Assembly (NCBI RefSeq): GCF_035956715.1
Contig: NZ_CP108381.1
Span: 62,001 to 126,000 of the forward strand
Direction of reading: 5' to 3'
From: Nocardia sp. NBC_01329
Lineage (GTDB): Bacteria; Actinomycetota; Actinomycetes; Mycobacteriales; Mycobacteriaceae
Length of the DNA: 64,000 nucleotides
Shown here: piece after piece, positions 26,555-35,648 of the stretch
Position numbering within the stretch: the stretch's first letter is position 1
How the letters are laid out: each line of letters opens with the position of its first letter
Position numbers and translations under genes: made by a program
The notes under the pieces: model-generated
Database searches by the model: none
Told to the model about the DNA's origin: nothing
What the model saw: only the letters and a program-made list of their open reading frames with translations

Positions 26555-28174
26555 TTATCGCCAGCTGGGGAGCCATAGGTGGTCCTGCCAGTTACCGGCT
26601 GTGATCGGGAGGCCGGTGAGGATCGGCCACAGCCAGATGAAGTTCGCGATCACCAGGCCCAGGTAGAGGCAGACCGCCAAGAGGCCCAAGCTGTGGCGTT
26701 CGCTCGGTTCGGCAGGGAGGAACATGCCGCCCGGTCCGCGGGCCACCGGGCGTCTGGCGGTGCCGAGTATGTCGCCCAGGACCAGCGCGACGGCCATCAC
26801 CAGGAACGGCGCCAGGGTCACCGCGTAGAAGTAGTACATCTGCCGGTCCAGCGTAAGAAACCAGGGCAGCAGGGCCGCGCCGTAGGCGGTGAGGACGGCC
26901 GCGTACCGCCAGTCCCGGCGCACGATCCAGCGCCAGAAACCCCAGGCCAGCACCGGCAGCGAGACCCACCACAGGGCGGGGGTGCCGACCAGCATGACGG
27001 CCTTGACACATTCGGTCTGACCGCAGCCGGTCACGCCGTCATCGGCGTAGTAGTACAGCATCGGCCGCAACCCCATCGGCCAGGTCCAGGGTTTGGATTC
27101 CCACGGGTGATGGTTGCCGGCGGAATTGGTGAGCTCGGAATGGAAGGTGAGGGTGCGGGACTGGAAGTACCACAGTGACCGCATGGCGTCGGGCATCACC
27201 TGGGACCAGAAACCGCCGTCGCCGATACCGTCCTCTGGGGCCGACGGGTTACCGGTCATGTACCGGTACACAGCGGTTTCGCTGCGGAACCAGGCGGCAT
27301 AACTCGCCAGATACACGCCCAGCGGGATCAGCACCAGCGCATACAGCGCGGGGCCCAGATCGCGGACGGCGGTGCCGTACACCGGTTTGCGGACACCGTA
27401 GGTGCGGCGCGCGAACAGGTCGAACAGGACGCTCATCAGCCCGAACGCGGCGATGAAATACAGCCCGGACCATTTGGTTCCGCAGGCCAGCCCCAGCAAC
27501 ACCCCGGCCCCGAATCGCCACCAGCGCACGCCCAGGCGCGGACCCCACGGAGTTTCGCCGATCCGGCCCTCGGCATCGGCTCTCGCGAGCCGTGCGCGCA
27601 TCTGGTCACGGTCGACGATCAGACAGCCGAAGGCGGCGGTGACGAAAACGGTGATGAAGATATCGAGCATCCCGATCCGCGACGATACGAATGTCGTCCC
27701 GTCCGCGATCAGCATGATCCCGGCCAGGGCGCCCAACATCGTGGAGCGCGTCATCCGCCGCACGATCCGGATGACCAGCAGGATCAGTACGGTTCCGGCG
27801 AGCGCGGCGGAGAACCGCCAGCCCCAGCCGTTGTATCCGAACAGCGCTTCCCCGACGGCGATCATCTGCTTGCCGACCGGCGGATGCACCACCAGCCCAT
27901 AACCGGGGTTGTCCTCGATCCCGCCGGTGAGGAACTGCCAGCCCTGCGGCGCGTAGTGCTTCTCGTCGAAAACCGGTGTACCCGCGTCGGTCGGATAGTT
28001 GAGCATGGTGAAACGGGTGATGGCCGCGATCACCGTAAGGAAAAGGGTGACCACCCAGCCGCGCGCGGTGTCGGTGGGACCGAAGTCGGGTGCGGGCCGC
28101 AGTGGCGCCGGGCTCGACCAGGTGCGCGGCGGCCGCCAGGCCGGACTGCGGCGCGATTCGGTCAGCTGGGTCAC
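26555..28174 (-). CDS. pmt: Protein O-mannosyltransferase (GT39)
   Basis: A 539-residue polytopic membrane enzyme that transfers mannose from polyprenyl-phosphomannose to secreted proteins on the outer face of the membrane. The essential acidic pair D70-E71 is present in the first extracytoplasmic loop (GTPVFDEKHYAPQGW). The GT39 block VHPPVGK and about 11 hydrophobic segments are visible, ending LWPILTGLPI. It is the orthologue by position and sequence of Rv1002c, divergent from rsmI. Likely substrates are envelope lipoproteins such as the LpqH-like one in this window, by inference. Confidence 0.93.
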   Translation of the reverse strand: MTQLTESRRSPAWRPPRTWSSPAPLRPAPDFGPTDTARGWVVTLFLTVIAAITRFTMLNYPTDAGTPVFDEKHYAPQGWQFLTGGIEDNPGYGLVVHPPVGKQMIAVGEALFGYNGWGWRFSAALAGTVLILLVIRIVRRMTRSTMLGALAGIMLIADGTTFVSSRIGMLDIFITVFVTAAFGCLIVDRDQMRARLARADAEGRIGETPWGPRLGVRWWRFGAGVLLGLACGTKWSGLYFIAAFGLMSVLFDLFARRTYGVRKPVYGTAVRDLGPALYALVLIPLGVYLASYAAWFRSETAVYRYMTGNPSAPEDGIGDGGFWSQVMPDAMRSLWYFQSRTLTFHSELTNSAGNHHPWESKPWTWPMGLRPMLYYYADDGVTGCGQTECVKAVMLVGTPALWWVSLPVLAWGFWRWIVRRDWRYAAVLTAYGAALLPWFLTLDRQMYYFYAVTLAPFLVMAVALVLGDILGTARRPVARGPGGMFLPAEPSERHSLGLLAVCLYLGLVIANFIWLWPILTGLPITAGNWQDHLWLPSWR

Positions 28175-28343
28175 GCTCCGAGCTTATGTGTCATAGCCCC
28201 GGCTCCAGCGTGGTGGGGTCAGGCCCTCGGACGTCGGATGCCGACGTAACCTGTACGAGTCGAGTCCTTCCGAGATACCTCGACGCCCGCGCGCGCCGGC
28301 GCGCCGAAGATACAGAGGCCCGGCCGGGCCGGGTAGGAGCGTG

Positions 28344-29189
28344 GTGACCGACGGCGGGCTGATACTGGCGGCGACACCGCTGGGCGCGATCGGGGATGCT
28401 TCGCTGCGGCTGCGGGACGCACTCGGCAGCGCCGATATCGTCGCGGCCGAGGACACTCGGCGCACCCGGTCGCTGGCGGATGCGCTCGGCGTGGAGATCC
28501 GGGGGCGGGTGGTCAGCTTCTACGACCATGTCGAGGAGGCGCGGATTCCGGCGCTGCTGACCGAGATCGCGGAGGGCCGCAGTGTCCTGCTGGTCACCGA
28601 TGCCGGTATGCCGTCGGTGAGCGATCCCGGGTACCGGTTGGTGGCGGCGTGCGCGGAGCGTGGGCTGCCGGTGACCTGTCTGCCCGGTCCATCGGCGGTG
28701 ACCACGGCGCTGGCGCTTTCGGCGCTACCGGTGGACCGGTTCTGTTTCGACGGTTTCGCACCCCGGAAATCGGGCCGCCGCAAAGAGTGGCTGGGAACTC
28801 TCGTGGGGGAGAAGCGGGCGTGTGTCTTCTTCGAGGCGCCGCACCGGTTGGCGGACTGCCTGGCCGATGCCGTGGAGGTGCTGGGCGGTGACCGCCGGGC
28901 AGCGGTATGCCGGGAACTCACCAAGACCTACGAAGAGGTGGTTCGCGGCACCCTCGCCGAGCTCGCCGAATGGGCGGTGGACGGGGCGCGCGGCGAGATC
29001 ACTGTGGTGCTCGCGGGCGCCTCGGCCACCGTGATCGATCCGGACGATCTGGTGGCGCAGGTGGAGGAACGCGCCGCGGCGGGCCTGCGTCTCAAAGACG
29101 CGAGCGCGGAGATCGCTGAGGTCGCCGGGGTTTCCCGCCGGGAACTCTACGATGCCGTGCTGGCTGCCCGCCGCGCCGCGATGGACTGA
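28344..29189 (+). CDS. rsmI: 16S rRNA (cytidine1402-2'-O)-methyltransferase
   Basis: A 281-residue SAM-dependent tetrapyrrole-methylase-fold enzyme modifying C1402 of 16S rRNA. Signature segments are LAATPLGAIGDAS, AAEDTRRTRSL, VLLVTDAGMPSVSDPGYRLV and CLPGPSAVTTAL. Two adjacent GTG codons are possible starts. The one at 28344 is preferred because AGGAG at 28335-28339 is 4 nt away, against 1 nt from 28341. It is divergent from pmt, with an ACGTCGG-ATG-CCGACGT dyad (28231-28247) in the gap, and convergent with metG. Confidence 0.93.
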   Translation: MTDGGLILAATPLGAIGDASLRLRDALGSADIVAAEDTRRTRSLADALGVEIRGRVVSFYDHVEEARIPALLTEIAEGRSVLLVTDAGMPSVSDPGYRLVAACAERGLPVTCLPGPSAVTTALALSALPVDRFCFDGFAPRKSGRRKEWLGTLVGEKRACVFFEAPHRLADCLADAVEVLGGDRRAAVCRELTKTYEEVVRGTLAELAEWAVDGARGEITVVLAGASATVIDPDDLVAQVEERAAAGLRLKDASAEIAEVAGVSRRELYDAVLAARRAAMD

Positions 29190-29200
29190 ATCCGGCCGGA

Positions 29201-30766
29201 TCAGTCGTCGGTTTTCGGCTCCACGTAGCGCGGGAACACCGGTTCGGGGGCCGGCAGCGCGACGCCGGGAACCAGTGGGATGGCGATCGCGGCGAATTCG
29301 CGGTCCTGCTGGGCGAGCAGGTCCAGGATCCGTGCGGCCGATCCCGGTAGCACCGGCTGGACCAGGATAGCCACGATCCGGACGACCTCGAGGGTGACGT
29401 AGAGGACCGTCGCCATTCGGGCGAGATCGGCGTCGGTACCCGATTTGCGCAGTGCCCACGGTGCCTGGGCGCTGAAGTAGCGGTTGGTCTCGCCGAGGGT
29501 CAGCCAGATCTGTTCGAGCGCCAGATGCATCTGCTGGACATCGAATTCGGCCCGGCAGCGTTCCAGCAGCCCGTTCGCGCGGTCGAGCAGCGCCCGGTCT
29601 GCCGCGGTGAACTCACCCGGAGTGGGGACGGCCGCACCGCAGTTCTTGGCGACCATGGTCAGGCTGCGCTGCACCAGGTTGCCGAATTCGTTGGCGAGGT
29701 CGGCGTTGATCCGGGAGACGATCGCCTCGTGGCTGTAGCTGCCGTCCTGTCCGTAGGAGATCTCGCGCAGCAGGAAGAATCGCACCGCGTCGAGCCCGTA
29801 GGTGTCGACCAGGTCGAGCGGGTCGACCACATTGCCGACCGATTTCGACATCTTCTCGCCCTTGTTGTACAGGAACCCGTGTACGAAGACGCGGCGTGGC
29901 AGTTCGATGCCGGCCGACATCAGGAACGCCGGCCAGTACACGGTGTGGAAACGGGTGATGTCCTTACCGATGATGTGCACATCGGCGGGCCAGAACTTCT
30001 GGTACGCAGCCGAATCGGTGTCCGGGAAACCGACACCGGTGAGGTAGTTGGTGAGCGCGTCCACCCAGACGTACATCACATGGTCGGGATGGCCCGGGAC
30101 GGGCACACCCCAGTCGAAGGTGGTCCGCGAGATCGAGAGGTCCTTGAGACCGGCCTTCACATAGCTCACGATCTCGTTGCGGCGGGTCGCCGGGGCGATG
30201 AACTCCGGGTGCTCGTCGTAGAGCGCGAGCAGTTTGTCCTGGTAAGCCGAGAGCCGGAAGAAGAAGTTGGACTCCTCGGTCCAGGTGACCGGGGTTTTCG
30301 TATCGGTGGAGATACGGCTGCCGTCGTCGAGCAGCGTGGTCTCCTCCTCGGTGTAGAACGCCTCGTCGCGTACCGAGTACCAGCCCGAGTAGTTGTCGAG
30401 GTAGATATCGCCGTTGTCCAGCATCCGCTGCCAGATGGCGGCACTGGCGACCTGATGGTCGGTGTCGGTGGTGCGGATGAAGCGGTCGAAGGAGACGTCG
30501 AGGGCTTTGTCCATCCGCTCGAACACATCGGAATTACGGGCGGCCAGTTCCTCCACCGGGATGTTCTCGGCGGCGGCGGTCTGCTGCATCTTCTGACCGT
30601 GCTCGTCGGTACCGGTCATGAAGAACACGTCGTACCCGTCGAGCCGCTTGAATCGGGCGAGCGCGTCCGAGGAGATGTACTCGTAGGCGTGTCCGATATG
30701 CGGCGCACCGTTGGGGTACGCGATGGCCGTGGTCAGGTAGAAGGCGGGACGATCGACTGCGCTCAT
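29201..30766 (-). CDS. metG: Methionyl-tRNA synthetase
   Basis: A 521-residue class I aminoacyl-tRNA synthetase. HIGH is at residues 23-26 (PHIGHAYEY) and KMSKS near residue 304 ([11 protein letters not shown]). The connective part lacks the four-Cys zinc knuckles of the E. coli type, as in the shorter actinobacterial form. The C-terminal anticodon-binding helices are present; there is no C-terminal EMAP-like domain. It is divergent from tatD with 275 bp between. Confidence 0.96.
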   Translation of the reverse strand: MSAVDRPAFYLTTAIAYPNGAPHIGHAYEYISSDALARFKRLDGYDVFFMTGTDEHGQKMQQTAAAENIPVEELAARNSDVFERMDKALDVSFDRFIRTTDTDHQVASAAIWQRMLDNGDIYLDNYSGWYSVRDEAFYTEEETTLLDDGSRISTDTKTPVTWTEESNFFFRLSAYQDKLLALYDEHPEFIAPATRRNEIVSYVKAGLKDLSISRTTFDWGVPVPGHPDHVMYVWVDALTNYLTGVGFPDTDSAAYQKFWPADVHIIGKDITRFHTVYWPAFLMSAGIELPRRVFVHGFLYNKGEKMSKSVGNVVDPLDLVDTYGLDAVRFFLLREISYGQDGSYSHEAIVSRINADLANEFGNLVQRSLTMVAKNCGAAVPTPGEFTAADRALLDRANGLLERCRAEFDVQQMHLALEQIWLTLGETNRYFSAQAPWALRKSGTDADLARMATVLYVTLEVVRIVAILVQPVLPGSAARILDLLAQQDREFAAIAIPLVPGVALPAPEPVFPRYVEPKTDD

Positions 30767-31041
30767 GGTCCGTCGATTCCATCATGAGGACCGCAGTGCA
30801 CTCGACTCGACTGCGTGTTCATGCCATCAGAGGCTACTGGCAGGGCCTCGCCGACCGGAATCGAATCGGCCGGACGCCCGCCTCGGGGCGCCGGACGGCC
30901 GAACTGCCACGCCGCGGTGCCGGGGCGGGGTCTCTACTGTGGTGGCGTGCCTCTTCTCGATCGTGTGCGTGCGCCCCGGTCCGCCCGCGGGGCGGCCCTC
31001 GTTCTGTTCGCCGGTCCACTCGCCCTCCGGGGGGCGGGCCG

Positions 31042-31878
31042 ATGACCTCGAAACGTCCCGCGCCTCCGCTGCCCGAACCGCTGATACCGCTGGTGGACGC
31101 GCATACCCATCTCGACGCCTGTGGCGCCACCGATGCGGCCTCGGTCACAGAGATGCTCGACCGGGCGGCCGCGGCCGGAGTCGGCCGGGTGGTGACGGTC
31201 GCCGACGATCTGGACGCCGCGCGCTGGGCGGTGCGCGCGGCCGGTTGGGACGACCGGGTGTACGCGGCGGTCGCGCTGCATCCGACTCGGGCGAACGCTC
31301 TCGACGACGCTGCGCGGACCGAGTTGGAGAAACTGGCCGTGGATCCGCGGGTGGTGGCGGTCGGCGAGACCGGGCTGGACTACTACTGGCCGGGGAAGCT
31401 CGAGGGGTGCGCGGATATCGAAACCCAGATCGAGGGTTTCCGCTGGCATATCGACCTGGCCAAGCGAATCGGTAAACCGTTGATGATCCACAACCGGGAG
31501 GCCGATCACGACCTGCTGACCGTCCTGCTGGACGAGGGCGCGCCGGAGACAGTGATCTTCCACTGTTTCTCGTCGGATGCGAATATGGCGGTCTCGTGTG
31601 TGGCCGAGGGGTATGTCCTGAGCTTTTCCGGCACGTCGAGCTTCAAGAACGCGCACGAATTGCGGGAGGCGGTAAAGGTGGTGCCCGACGATCAGCTGCT
31701 GTTCGAGACCGATGCGCCGTACCTGACTCCGCACCCGTACCGGGGCGCGCCCAACGAGCCGTACTGCCTGCCCTACACCGTGCGCGCGGTGGCCGAGATC
31801 CGTGGTCAGGATCCGGGTGAACTGGCCGAGATCAGTACAGCGAACGCGCGCCGTGTATATCGATTCGGGCGCGGCTGA
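31042..31878 (+). CDS. tatD: TatD-family metal-dependent DNase
   Basis: A 278-residue TIM-barrel hydrolase. All metal and catalytic signatures are present: VDAHTHLD, GETGLDYYW, MIHNREAD, FHCFSS and FETDAPYLTP. The family has 3'-5' DNase/RNase activity linked to DNA repair. I chose the ATG at 31042 because the barrel starts 17 residues later; an upstream in-frame start would add low-complexity sequence without an RBS. It is followed by the former rpfB position and then ksgA. Confidence 0.93.
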   Translation: MTSKRPAPPLPEPLIPLVDAHTHLDACGATDAASVTEMLDRAAAAGVGRVVTVADDLDAARWAVRAAGWDDRVYAAVALHPTRANALDDAARTELEKLAVDPRVVAVGETGLDYYWPGKLEGCADIETQIEGFRWHIDLAKRIGKPLMIHNREADHDLLTVLLDEGAPETVIFHCFSSDANMAVSCVAEGYVLSFSGTSSFKNAHELREAVKVVPDDQLLFETDAPYLTPHPYRGAPNEPYCLPYTVRAVAEIRGQDPGELAEISTANARRVYRFGRG

Positions 31879-31893
31879 ACCCTGTTGATCTTG

Positions 31894-31909
31894 AGTGACT
31901 CGAATCACA
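31894..31909. promoter_or_regulatory. CRP/GlxR-like box
   Basis: AGTGA-N6-TCACA matches the TGTGA-N6-TCACA consensus in 9 of 10 fixed positions. It lies 115 bp before the short membrane-peptide gene at the rpfB position. In mycobacteria and corynebacteria rpf genes are known CRP/GlxR targets. Confidence 0.55.
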
Positions 31910-32023
31910 TATCCGCGAGCGAATGTCTCGTCGACCTGGGGTGCCGACTCGGGTGTGCGATGTGAAGGATCAGCGGGTCGGTTCGTAGCGGTTGTGGGGC
32001 GGCACGGGCGTCGTTATCGTCCT

Positions 32024-32212
32024 GTGACCGTGCCACCCTTTGCGAGGATCAACTCCTCACGCTCGCCGCTGCTGTACCTGGTCATCGCCGCTGTGCTGCT
32101 GACCCTGATCGCCGGTGCCGGTGCGGCGATCGCCACCCACGACGCCGGCAGCGATCGGGCGCACTCCGCGCCGGCCGGTATTTCGTATTCGCTGGATATC
32201 GACGCGGCCTGA
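32024..32212 (+). CDS. 62-residue single-pass membrane peptide at the rpfB position
   Basis: Starts GTG (32024, or 32030). It has PPFARINSSRSPLLYLVIAAVLLTL followed by more small hydrophobic residues: a basic N-terminus and one membrane helix (about residues 15-37), then a short polar tail ending DIDAA. The N-terminal half resembles the leader/anchor of actinobacterial RpfB, but the DUF348, G5 and transglycosylase-like domains that should follow are absent. It ends 34 bp before ksgA, in the same direction. It may be a truncated rpfB or an unrelated small protein. Confidence 0.5.
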   Translation: MTVPPFARINSSRSPLLYLVIAAVLLTLIAGAGAAIATHDAGSDRAHSAPAGISYSLDIDAA

Positions 32213-32246
32213 TCTCGCGTCCGCACCGGGTTGGTAGGTTCTCCCG

Positions 32247-33128
32247 GTGTCCGATGCCGAGATGATGGTGCGTGGCCAGGCCGCTCTGCTCGGCCCCACG
32301 CAAGTGCGCGAACTGGCCGAGCAGTTGGGGGTACGCCCGACCAAACAGCTCGGGCAGAACTTCGTGCACGATGCCAACACCGTCCGGCGGATCGTGACCG
32401 CGGCCGGAGTCGGGCGGGCGGATACCGTGCTCGAGGTGGGGCCCGGGCTCGGTTCACTGACCTTGGCCCTACTGGATGTGGTGGACGCCGTGCTGGCGGT
32501 GGAGATCGACCCGGTGCTGGCCGGACATTTGCCCGCGACGGTGCGGGATCGGGCCGGAGAGTTGGCGTCTCGGCTGACCGTGATCCCGGGTGACGCACTA
32601 CGGATCGGGTCGGACGCGCTATCGGTGCCGCCCACCGCGTTGGTCGCGAATCTGCCGTACAACGTGGCTGTACCGGTCCTGCTGCATCTGCTCGCCGAGT
32701 TCCCGAGTATCGCCACCGCGCTGGTGATGGTGCAGGCCGAGGTGGCCGACCGGCTCGCTGCGAAACCGGGAAGCCGGGTGTACGGGGTGCCGAGCGTGAA
32801 AGCGGGCTTCTACGGAACCGTGCGCAAGGCGGGCGCGGTGGGTCGCCACGTGTTCTGGCCGGTTCCGCAGGTGGAATCGGGTCTCGTACGTATCGATCGG
32901 TTCGCCGAATCGCCGTGGCCGGTCGATGTGGCGCATCGGCGGCGAGTTTTCGAAGTGGTCGACCTGGCGTTCGCGCAGCGCAGGAAAACGCTGCGGGCCG
33001 CCCTGGCCGGATGGGCGGGTAGCCCGGCGGAGGCCGAACGCCGGCTGCTCGCGGCCGGTATCGCACCGACCGCCCGCGGGGAGACTCTGGATACCGCGGC
33101 GTTCGTCCGTCTCGCCGCGCAGTCCTGA
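32247..33128 (+). CDS. ksgA: 16S rRNA N6-dimethyladenosine transferase (A1518/A1519)
   Basis: A 293-residue Rossmann methyltransferase. The [10 protein letters not shown] motif, SAM-binding [15 protein letters not shown], and catalytic NLPYNVAVP (near residue 135) are intact. A C-terminal helical domain ends normally. GGTAGG upstream supports the GTG at 32247. It is in the rpfB-ksgA-ispE order known from mycobacteria, here without an intact rpfB and with copZ inserted before ispE on the other strand. Confidence 0.95.
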   Translation: MSDAEMMVRGQAALLGPTQVRELAEQLGVRPTKQLGQNFVHDANTVRRIVTAAGVGRADTVLEVGPGLGSLTLALLDVVDAVLAVEIDPVLAGHLPATVRDRAGELASRLTVIPGDALRIGSDALSVPPTALVANLPYNVAVPVLLHLLAEFPSIATALVMVQAEVADRLAAKPGSRVYGVPSVKAGFYGTVRKAGAVGRHVFWPVPQVESGLVRIDRFAESPWPVDVAHRRRVFEVVDLAFAQRRKTLRAALAGWAGSPAEAERRLLAAGIAPTARGETLDTAAFVRLAAQS

Positions 33129-33230
33129 ACGGGTCCCGGCTCGGAACGTGTCGGGGAACCGGGTGGTGTAACGGCTTGTCGCCCATGGTCTGTGGGCAAT
33201 TCCCGTTTTCGCCGTCGCGGCAACGCCGAA

Positions 33231-33252
33231 GGCCCGCGCGTTCGCGCGGGCC
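33231..33252. terminator. GC-rich hairpin terminator after ksgA
   Basis: A perfect 10-bp inverted repeat GGCCCGCGCG / CGCGCGGGCC with loop TT, 100 bp after ksgA and without a T-tract. The rest of the 360-bp interval up to 33489 shows no gene. Confidence 0.65.
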
Positions 33253-33488
33253 TCGTGGTAGCTCGGCCTCGATTCACCGATCTGGCGTTGGGCCGGTTCG
33301 CGTGTGAACCGAAATGTTGTGGGCGCTGGTCGCCCAGCAATGCTCCATAAGGCTTTCGGTGCGGACCGGCTCGGTCGATGGGAAGATCTCTGGCTACCGA
33401 ATTCGTGATTTTCGCGGGCCGGTCGGTTCGTCCGGGTAGCCCGCAGCGTTTCGCGAGGCCGCGGGGTGAACCGCGCCGTCTCCCGAAA

Positions 33489-33716
33489 CTAGCGTGTAAT
33501 GATCCATTTACCGCTCGCTGTCTGCTTGCAGTAATACGTCATCGGCGGGGCGTCGTATGTCCCATTTCGTGTCTTTTCCGCAATCGCGTTCCAGCACTGC
33601 TCCGAGGTGTCGTATGTCCCATCCGCTTCGGTTGCGCCCGCGACGCCCGAAAGCTGGACTGCGATACCCGCTGCGGCCGCTCCGATGAAAAGGGCGGCTG
33701 AAATCTTCTTCTTCAT
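33489..33716 (-). CDS. Small secreted protein with one Cys pair
   Basis: A 75-residue protein with a clear Sec signal peptide (MKKKISAALFIGAAAAGIAV, cleavage likely after VAGA or ATEA). The mature part is about 45 residues with just two cysteines (one in SEQCWNAI, one in TYYCKQT), probably disulphide-bonded, and repeats the GTYD motif twice. GAGG is spaced 6 nt from the ATG at 33716; the ATG two codons earlier abuts it. I recognise no family. Its base composition is AT-richer than its neighbours. A CRP/GlxR-like box lies about 125 bp upstream. Confidence 0.75.
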   Translation of the reverse strand: MKKKISAALFIGAAAAGIAVQLSGVAGATEADGTYDTSEQCWNAIAEKTRNGTYDAPPMTYYCKQTASGKWIITR

Positions 33717-33840
33717 TTTCATCCTCGTGGTTCGATGGCGCGGATCGGCAAAGCCGGTCGACTCGATTCCCCCCTCCGCACCGATAGTGTTCGGTTGAAC
33801 TACTGAATTGGATGCGGCGGAACAGCTTCCGGTTCCAATG

Positions 33841-33856
33841 AGTGATTCAGGTCACA
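33841..33856. promoter_or_regulatory. CRP/GlxR-like box upstream of small secreted protein
   Basis: AGTGA-N6-TCACA again, the same half-sites as the box at 31894. It faces the secreted-peptide gene on the minus strand. The 380 bp between that gene and copZ hold this site and a strong hairpin but no gene I can support. Confidence 0.5.
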
Positions 33857-34035
33857 ATTTTCGGCGAAGTGAACGCTCCGCACGTCCTTGTGGAGCGGTC
33901 CGCGCGCGGGCCTTCGTCATGGAGCTCTCGAACGTGTTGGAGGCCCGGTGCTGCAACAGTGTGTCGTACAAGGTGTTCGGCGCGCACCTCCTCGTGGCTG
34001 ACGAGGTGCGGGCGATCGGCACGACACTATGAACT

Positions 34036-34067
34036 CGAGGCCGCCCGCCGGTCGGCGGGCGGCCTCG
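34036..34067. terminator. Strong GC hairpin, terminator downstream of copZ
   Basis: A perfect 15-bp inverted repeat (34036-34050 / 34053-34067) with a GT loop, 30 bp after the copZ stop on the minus strand. Confidence 0.75.
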
Positions 34068-34095
34068 ATCGCTGAACGGCCGGGTTCCCTGACGC

Positions 34096-34305
34096 TCAGT
34101 CGGCGATCTCGTAGCCCGCCTCGTCCACCGCTGCCGCGATATCGGCATCGGAGACGGGGGTGCTGCCCACGACGACGACCCGGCCGGACGCGAGGTCCAC
34201 ATCGACGCTGGTGACACCGTCGATCTTCCCGATCTCCGTTTGTACCGACTGGACGCAGTGTCCGCAGGTCATGCCGGTGACGGTGTAGGTGCTGGTCGTG
34301 GCCAT
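34096..34305 (-). CDS. copZ: Copper chaperone CopZ / HMA-domain protein
   Basis: A 69-residue heavy-metal-associated domain. The Cu(I) site GMTCGHC is followed by the ferredoxin-like fold: VQSVQTEIGKIDGVTSVDVDL, and GYEI at the end. An AAAGGAG ribosome site precedes the ATG. It is alone: no CopA ATPase or CsoR gene is in the window. A CsoR-like palindrome lies 50 bp upstream. In actinomycetes this protein carries Cu(I) to a P-type ATPase. Confidence 0.93.
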   Translation of the reverse strand: MATTSTYTVTGMTCGHCVQSVQTEIGKIDGVTSVDVDLASGRVVVVGSTPVSDADIAAAVDEAGYEIAD

Positions 34306-34354
34306 GGCGTCTCCTTTGTGCTCGTCGCCCGTCCTGGGGACGGTACCGTCACTA

Positions 34355-34369
34355 TACCCCCGGGGGGTA
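34355..34369. promoter_or_regulatory. CsoR-like copper operator
   Basis: TACCCCC directly followed by GGGGGGTA, the pseudo-palindrome typical of CsoR sites in actinobacteria. It lies 50-64 bp upstream of the copZ start. Confidence 0.75.
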
Positions 34370-34399
34370 AACGGACGCAATGAGGTCACGCCGCGAGGA

Positions 34400-34470
34400 G
34401 CGTGACTCCGCCTTCGCTGCGGCCGTGCGCGGGCTATAGATGGGCTTCGCCCAGCTGTGCCTACTAGGCT
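34400..34470 (+). repeat. Dispersed intergenic repeat, copy 1
   Basis: Shares CTCCGCCTTCGCTGCGGCC, a GGGCT block, ATGGGCTTCGCCCA and TGCCTACTAGGC with the copies at 35461, 35530 and 39724. Internal hairpins are CCGC/GCGG and GGGC/GCCC. It ends 8 bp before the ispE start codon I chose, and its ATG at 34440 is in frame with ispE. Confidence 0.8.
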
Positions 34471-34478
34471 GGGTCACC

Positions 34479-35447
34479 GTGCTGTCCGTTGTGCCCAGTC
34501 CCGTCACCGTACGGGCTCCTTCGAAGGTGAACCTCCATCTGGGAGTAGGTGACCTGCGCGCCGACGGCTACCACGAGCTCACCACCGTTTTCCAGGCACT
34601 CTCGCTCGCCGACGACCTGGAGATCACCCCCGCCACCTCGCTCACCCTGCGGGTCACCGGGGAAGGCGCCGCCGAAGTACCCACCGATCGGACCAACCTG
34701 GTGTGGAAGGCCGCGGTGCGGCTCGCCCAGCTGGCCGGGCGTGCGCCGCTGGTGGAGATCACCATCGACAAAGGCATCCCGGTGGCGGGGGGGATGGCCG
34801 GTGGTAGCGCCGACGCGGCCGCTGCCCTGGTCGGGCTGAACGAGCTGTGGGAACTCGGGATGAACCGCGACGAACTCGCCGCCGTGGGCGCCGAACTCGG
34901 TAGCGACGTGCCCTTCGCGCTGCACGGCGGCACCGCACTGGGGACCGGGCGTGGCGAACGCCTGCTACCGGTGCTGTCGCGCAACGCCTTCCATTGGGTG
35001 CTGGCGCTGGCCAAGGGGGGCCTGTCCACCCCGGAAGTCTTCACCGAGCTCGACCGCTTGCGAGTCCAGGGGGATCCGCCCAGGCTCCGCGAACCCCAGG
35101 AGATCATGCAGGCGCTGGCCTCGGGGGACGCGAAACAACTCGCGCCACTGCTCGGCAACGACCTGCAGGCCGCCGCCGTCTCGCTGCGACCTGATCTGCG
35201 CCGCGCCCTGCGCGCCGGAGTGGAGGTCGGCGCGCTGGCCGGAGTGGTCTCCGGTTCCGGCCCGACCTGTGCGTTCCTGTGCGAATCGGCGGAATCGGCG
35301 GTCGAGGTCGCGGCGGAACTGTCCGGCGCGGGCGTGGCCCGCAGCGTGCGCACGGCCACCGGACCGGTGCCCGGCGCGCGGGTGACGAGTCACGAGGAGC
35401 CGCATCCGCCGGTGCCGGACCCGGGGCCCGGCCCACGCCGCGCTTGA
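34479..35447 (+). CDS. ispE: 4-diphosphocytidyl-2-C-methyl-D-erythritol kinase
   Basis: A 322-residue GHMP kinase of the MEP isoprenoid pathway. Motif 1 [22 protein letters not shown], the ATP loop [17 protein letters not shown] and the late motif [12 protein letters not shown] are intact. The N-terminus proper starts near residue 8. A GTG at 34479 with a purine-rich GGCTGGG upstream is my choice, the GTG at 34491 is possible, and the ATG at 34440 lies inside a dispersed repeat and is likely not used. The C-terminus is a Pro-rich tail. It is downstream of ksgA as in mycobacteria. Confidence 0.93.
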   Translation: MLSVVPSPVTVRAPSKVNLHLGVGDLRADGYHELTTVFQALSLADDLEITPATSLTLRVTGEGAAEVPTDRTNLVWKAAVRLAQLAGRAPLVEITIDKGIPVAGGMAGGSADAAAALVGLNELWELGMNRDELAAVGAELGSDVPFALHGGTALGTGRGERLLPVLSRNAFHWVLALAKGGLSTPEVFTELDRLRVQGDPPRLREPQEIMQALASGDAKQLAPLLGNDLQAAAVSLRPDLRRALRAGVEVGALAGVVSGSGPTCAFLCESAESAVEVAAELSGAGVARSVRTATGPVPGARVTSHEEPHPPVPDPGPGPRRA

Positions 35448-35460
35448 TCGGCGGATCACC

Positions 35461-35597
35461 CGTACCTCCGCCTTCGCTGCGGCCATGCACAGGGCTGCGG
35501 ATGGGCTACGCCCAACAGTGCCTATTAGGCGTACCTCCGCCTTCGCTGCGGCCATGCGCGGGCTGCGGATGGGCTACGCCCAACAGTGCCTATTAGG
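35461..35597 (+). repeat. Dispersed intergenic repeat, two tandem copies (2 and 3)
   Basis: Two near-identical units, 69 bp (35461-35529) and 68 bp (35530-35597), each beginning CGTACCTCCGCCTTCGCTGC and ending CAGTGCCTATTAGG. They fill most of the gap between ispE and the ABC-F gene. Confidence 0.9.
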
Positions 35598-35648
35598 CTG
35601 GCCGGGGCCCCGTACAGGCGTGGCCGGCAGCTGTAGGCGGAAGGATCC

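Noticed and set aside
31878..32024. c-di-AMP (ydaO-type) riboswitch before the rpfB position
   Set aside because: Such elements occur upstream of actinobacterial rpf genes, but I could not find its conserved core here.
33808..34032. Short plus-strand frames between the secreted peptide and copZ
   Set aside because: No RBS, no recognisable motif, and one frame runs into the copZ terminator hairpin; the CRP-like box lies at its start.
34440..34478. N-terminal extension of ispE from ATG 34440
   Set aside because: The extra residues ([11 protein letters not shown]) are encoded by the dispersed repeat and recur in its other copies, so they are not part of the enzyme.
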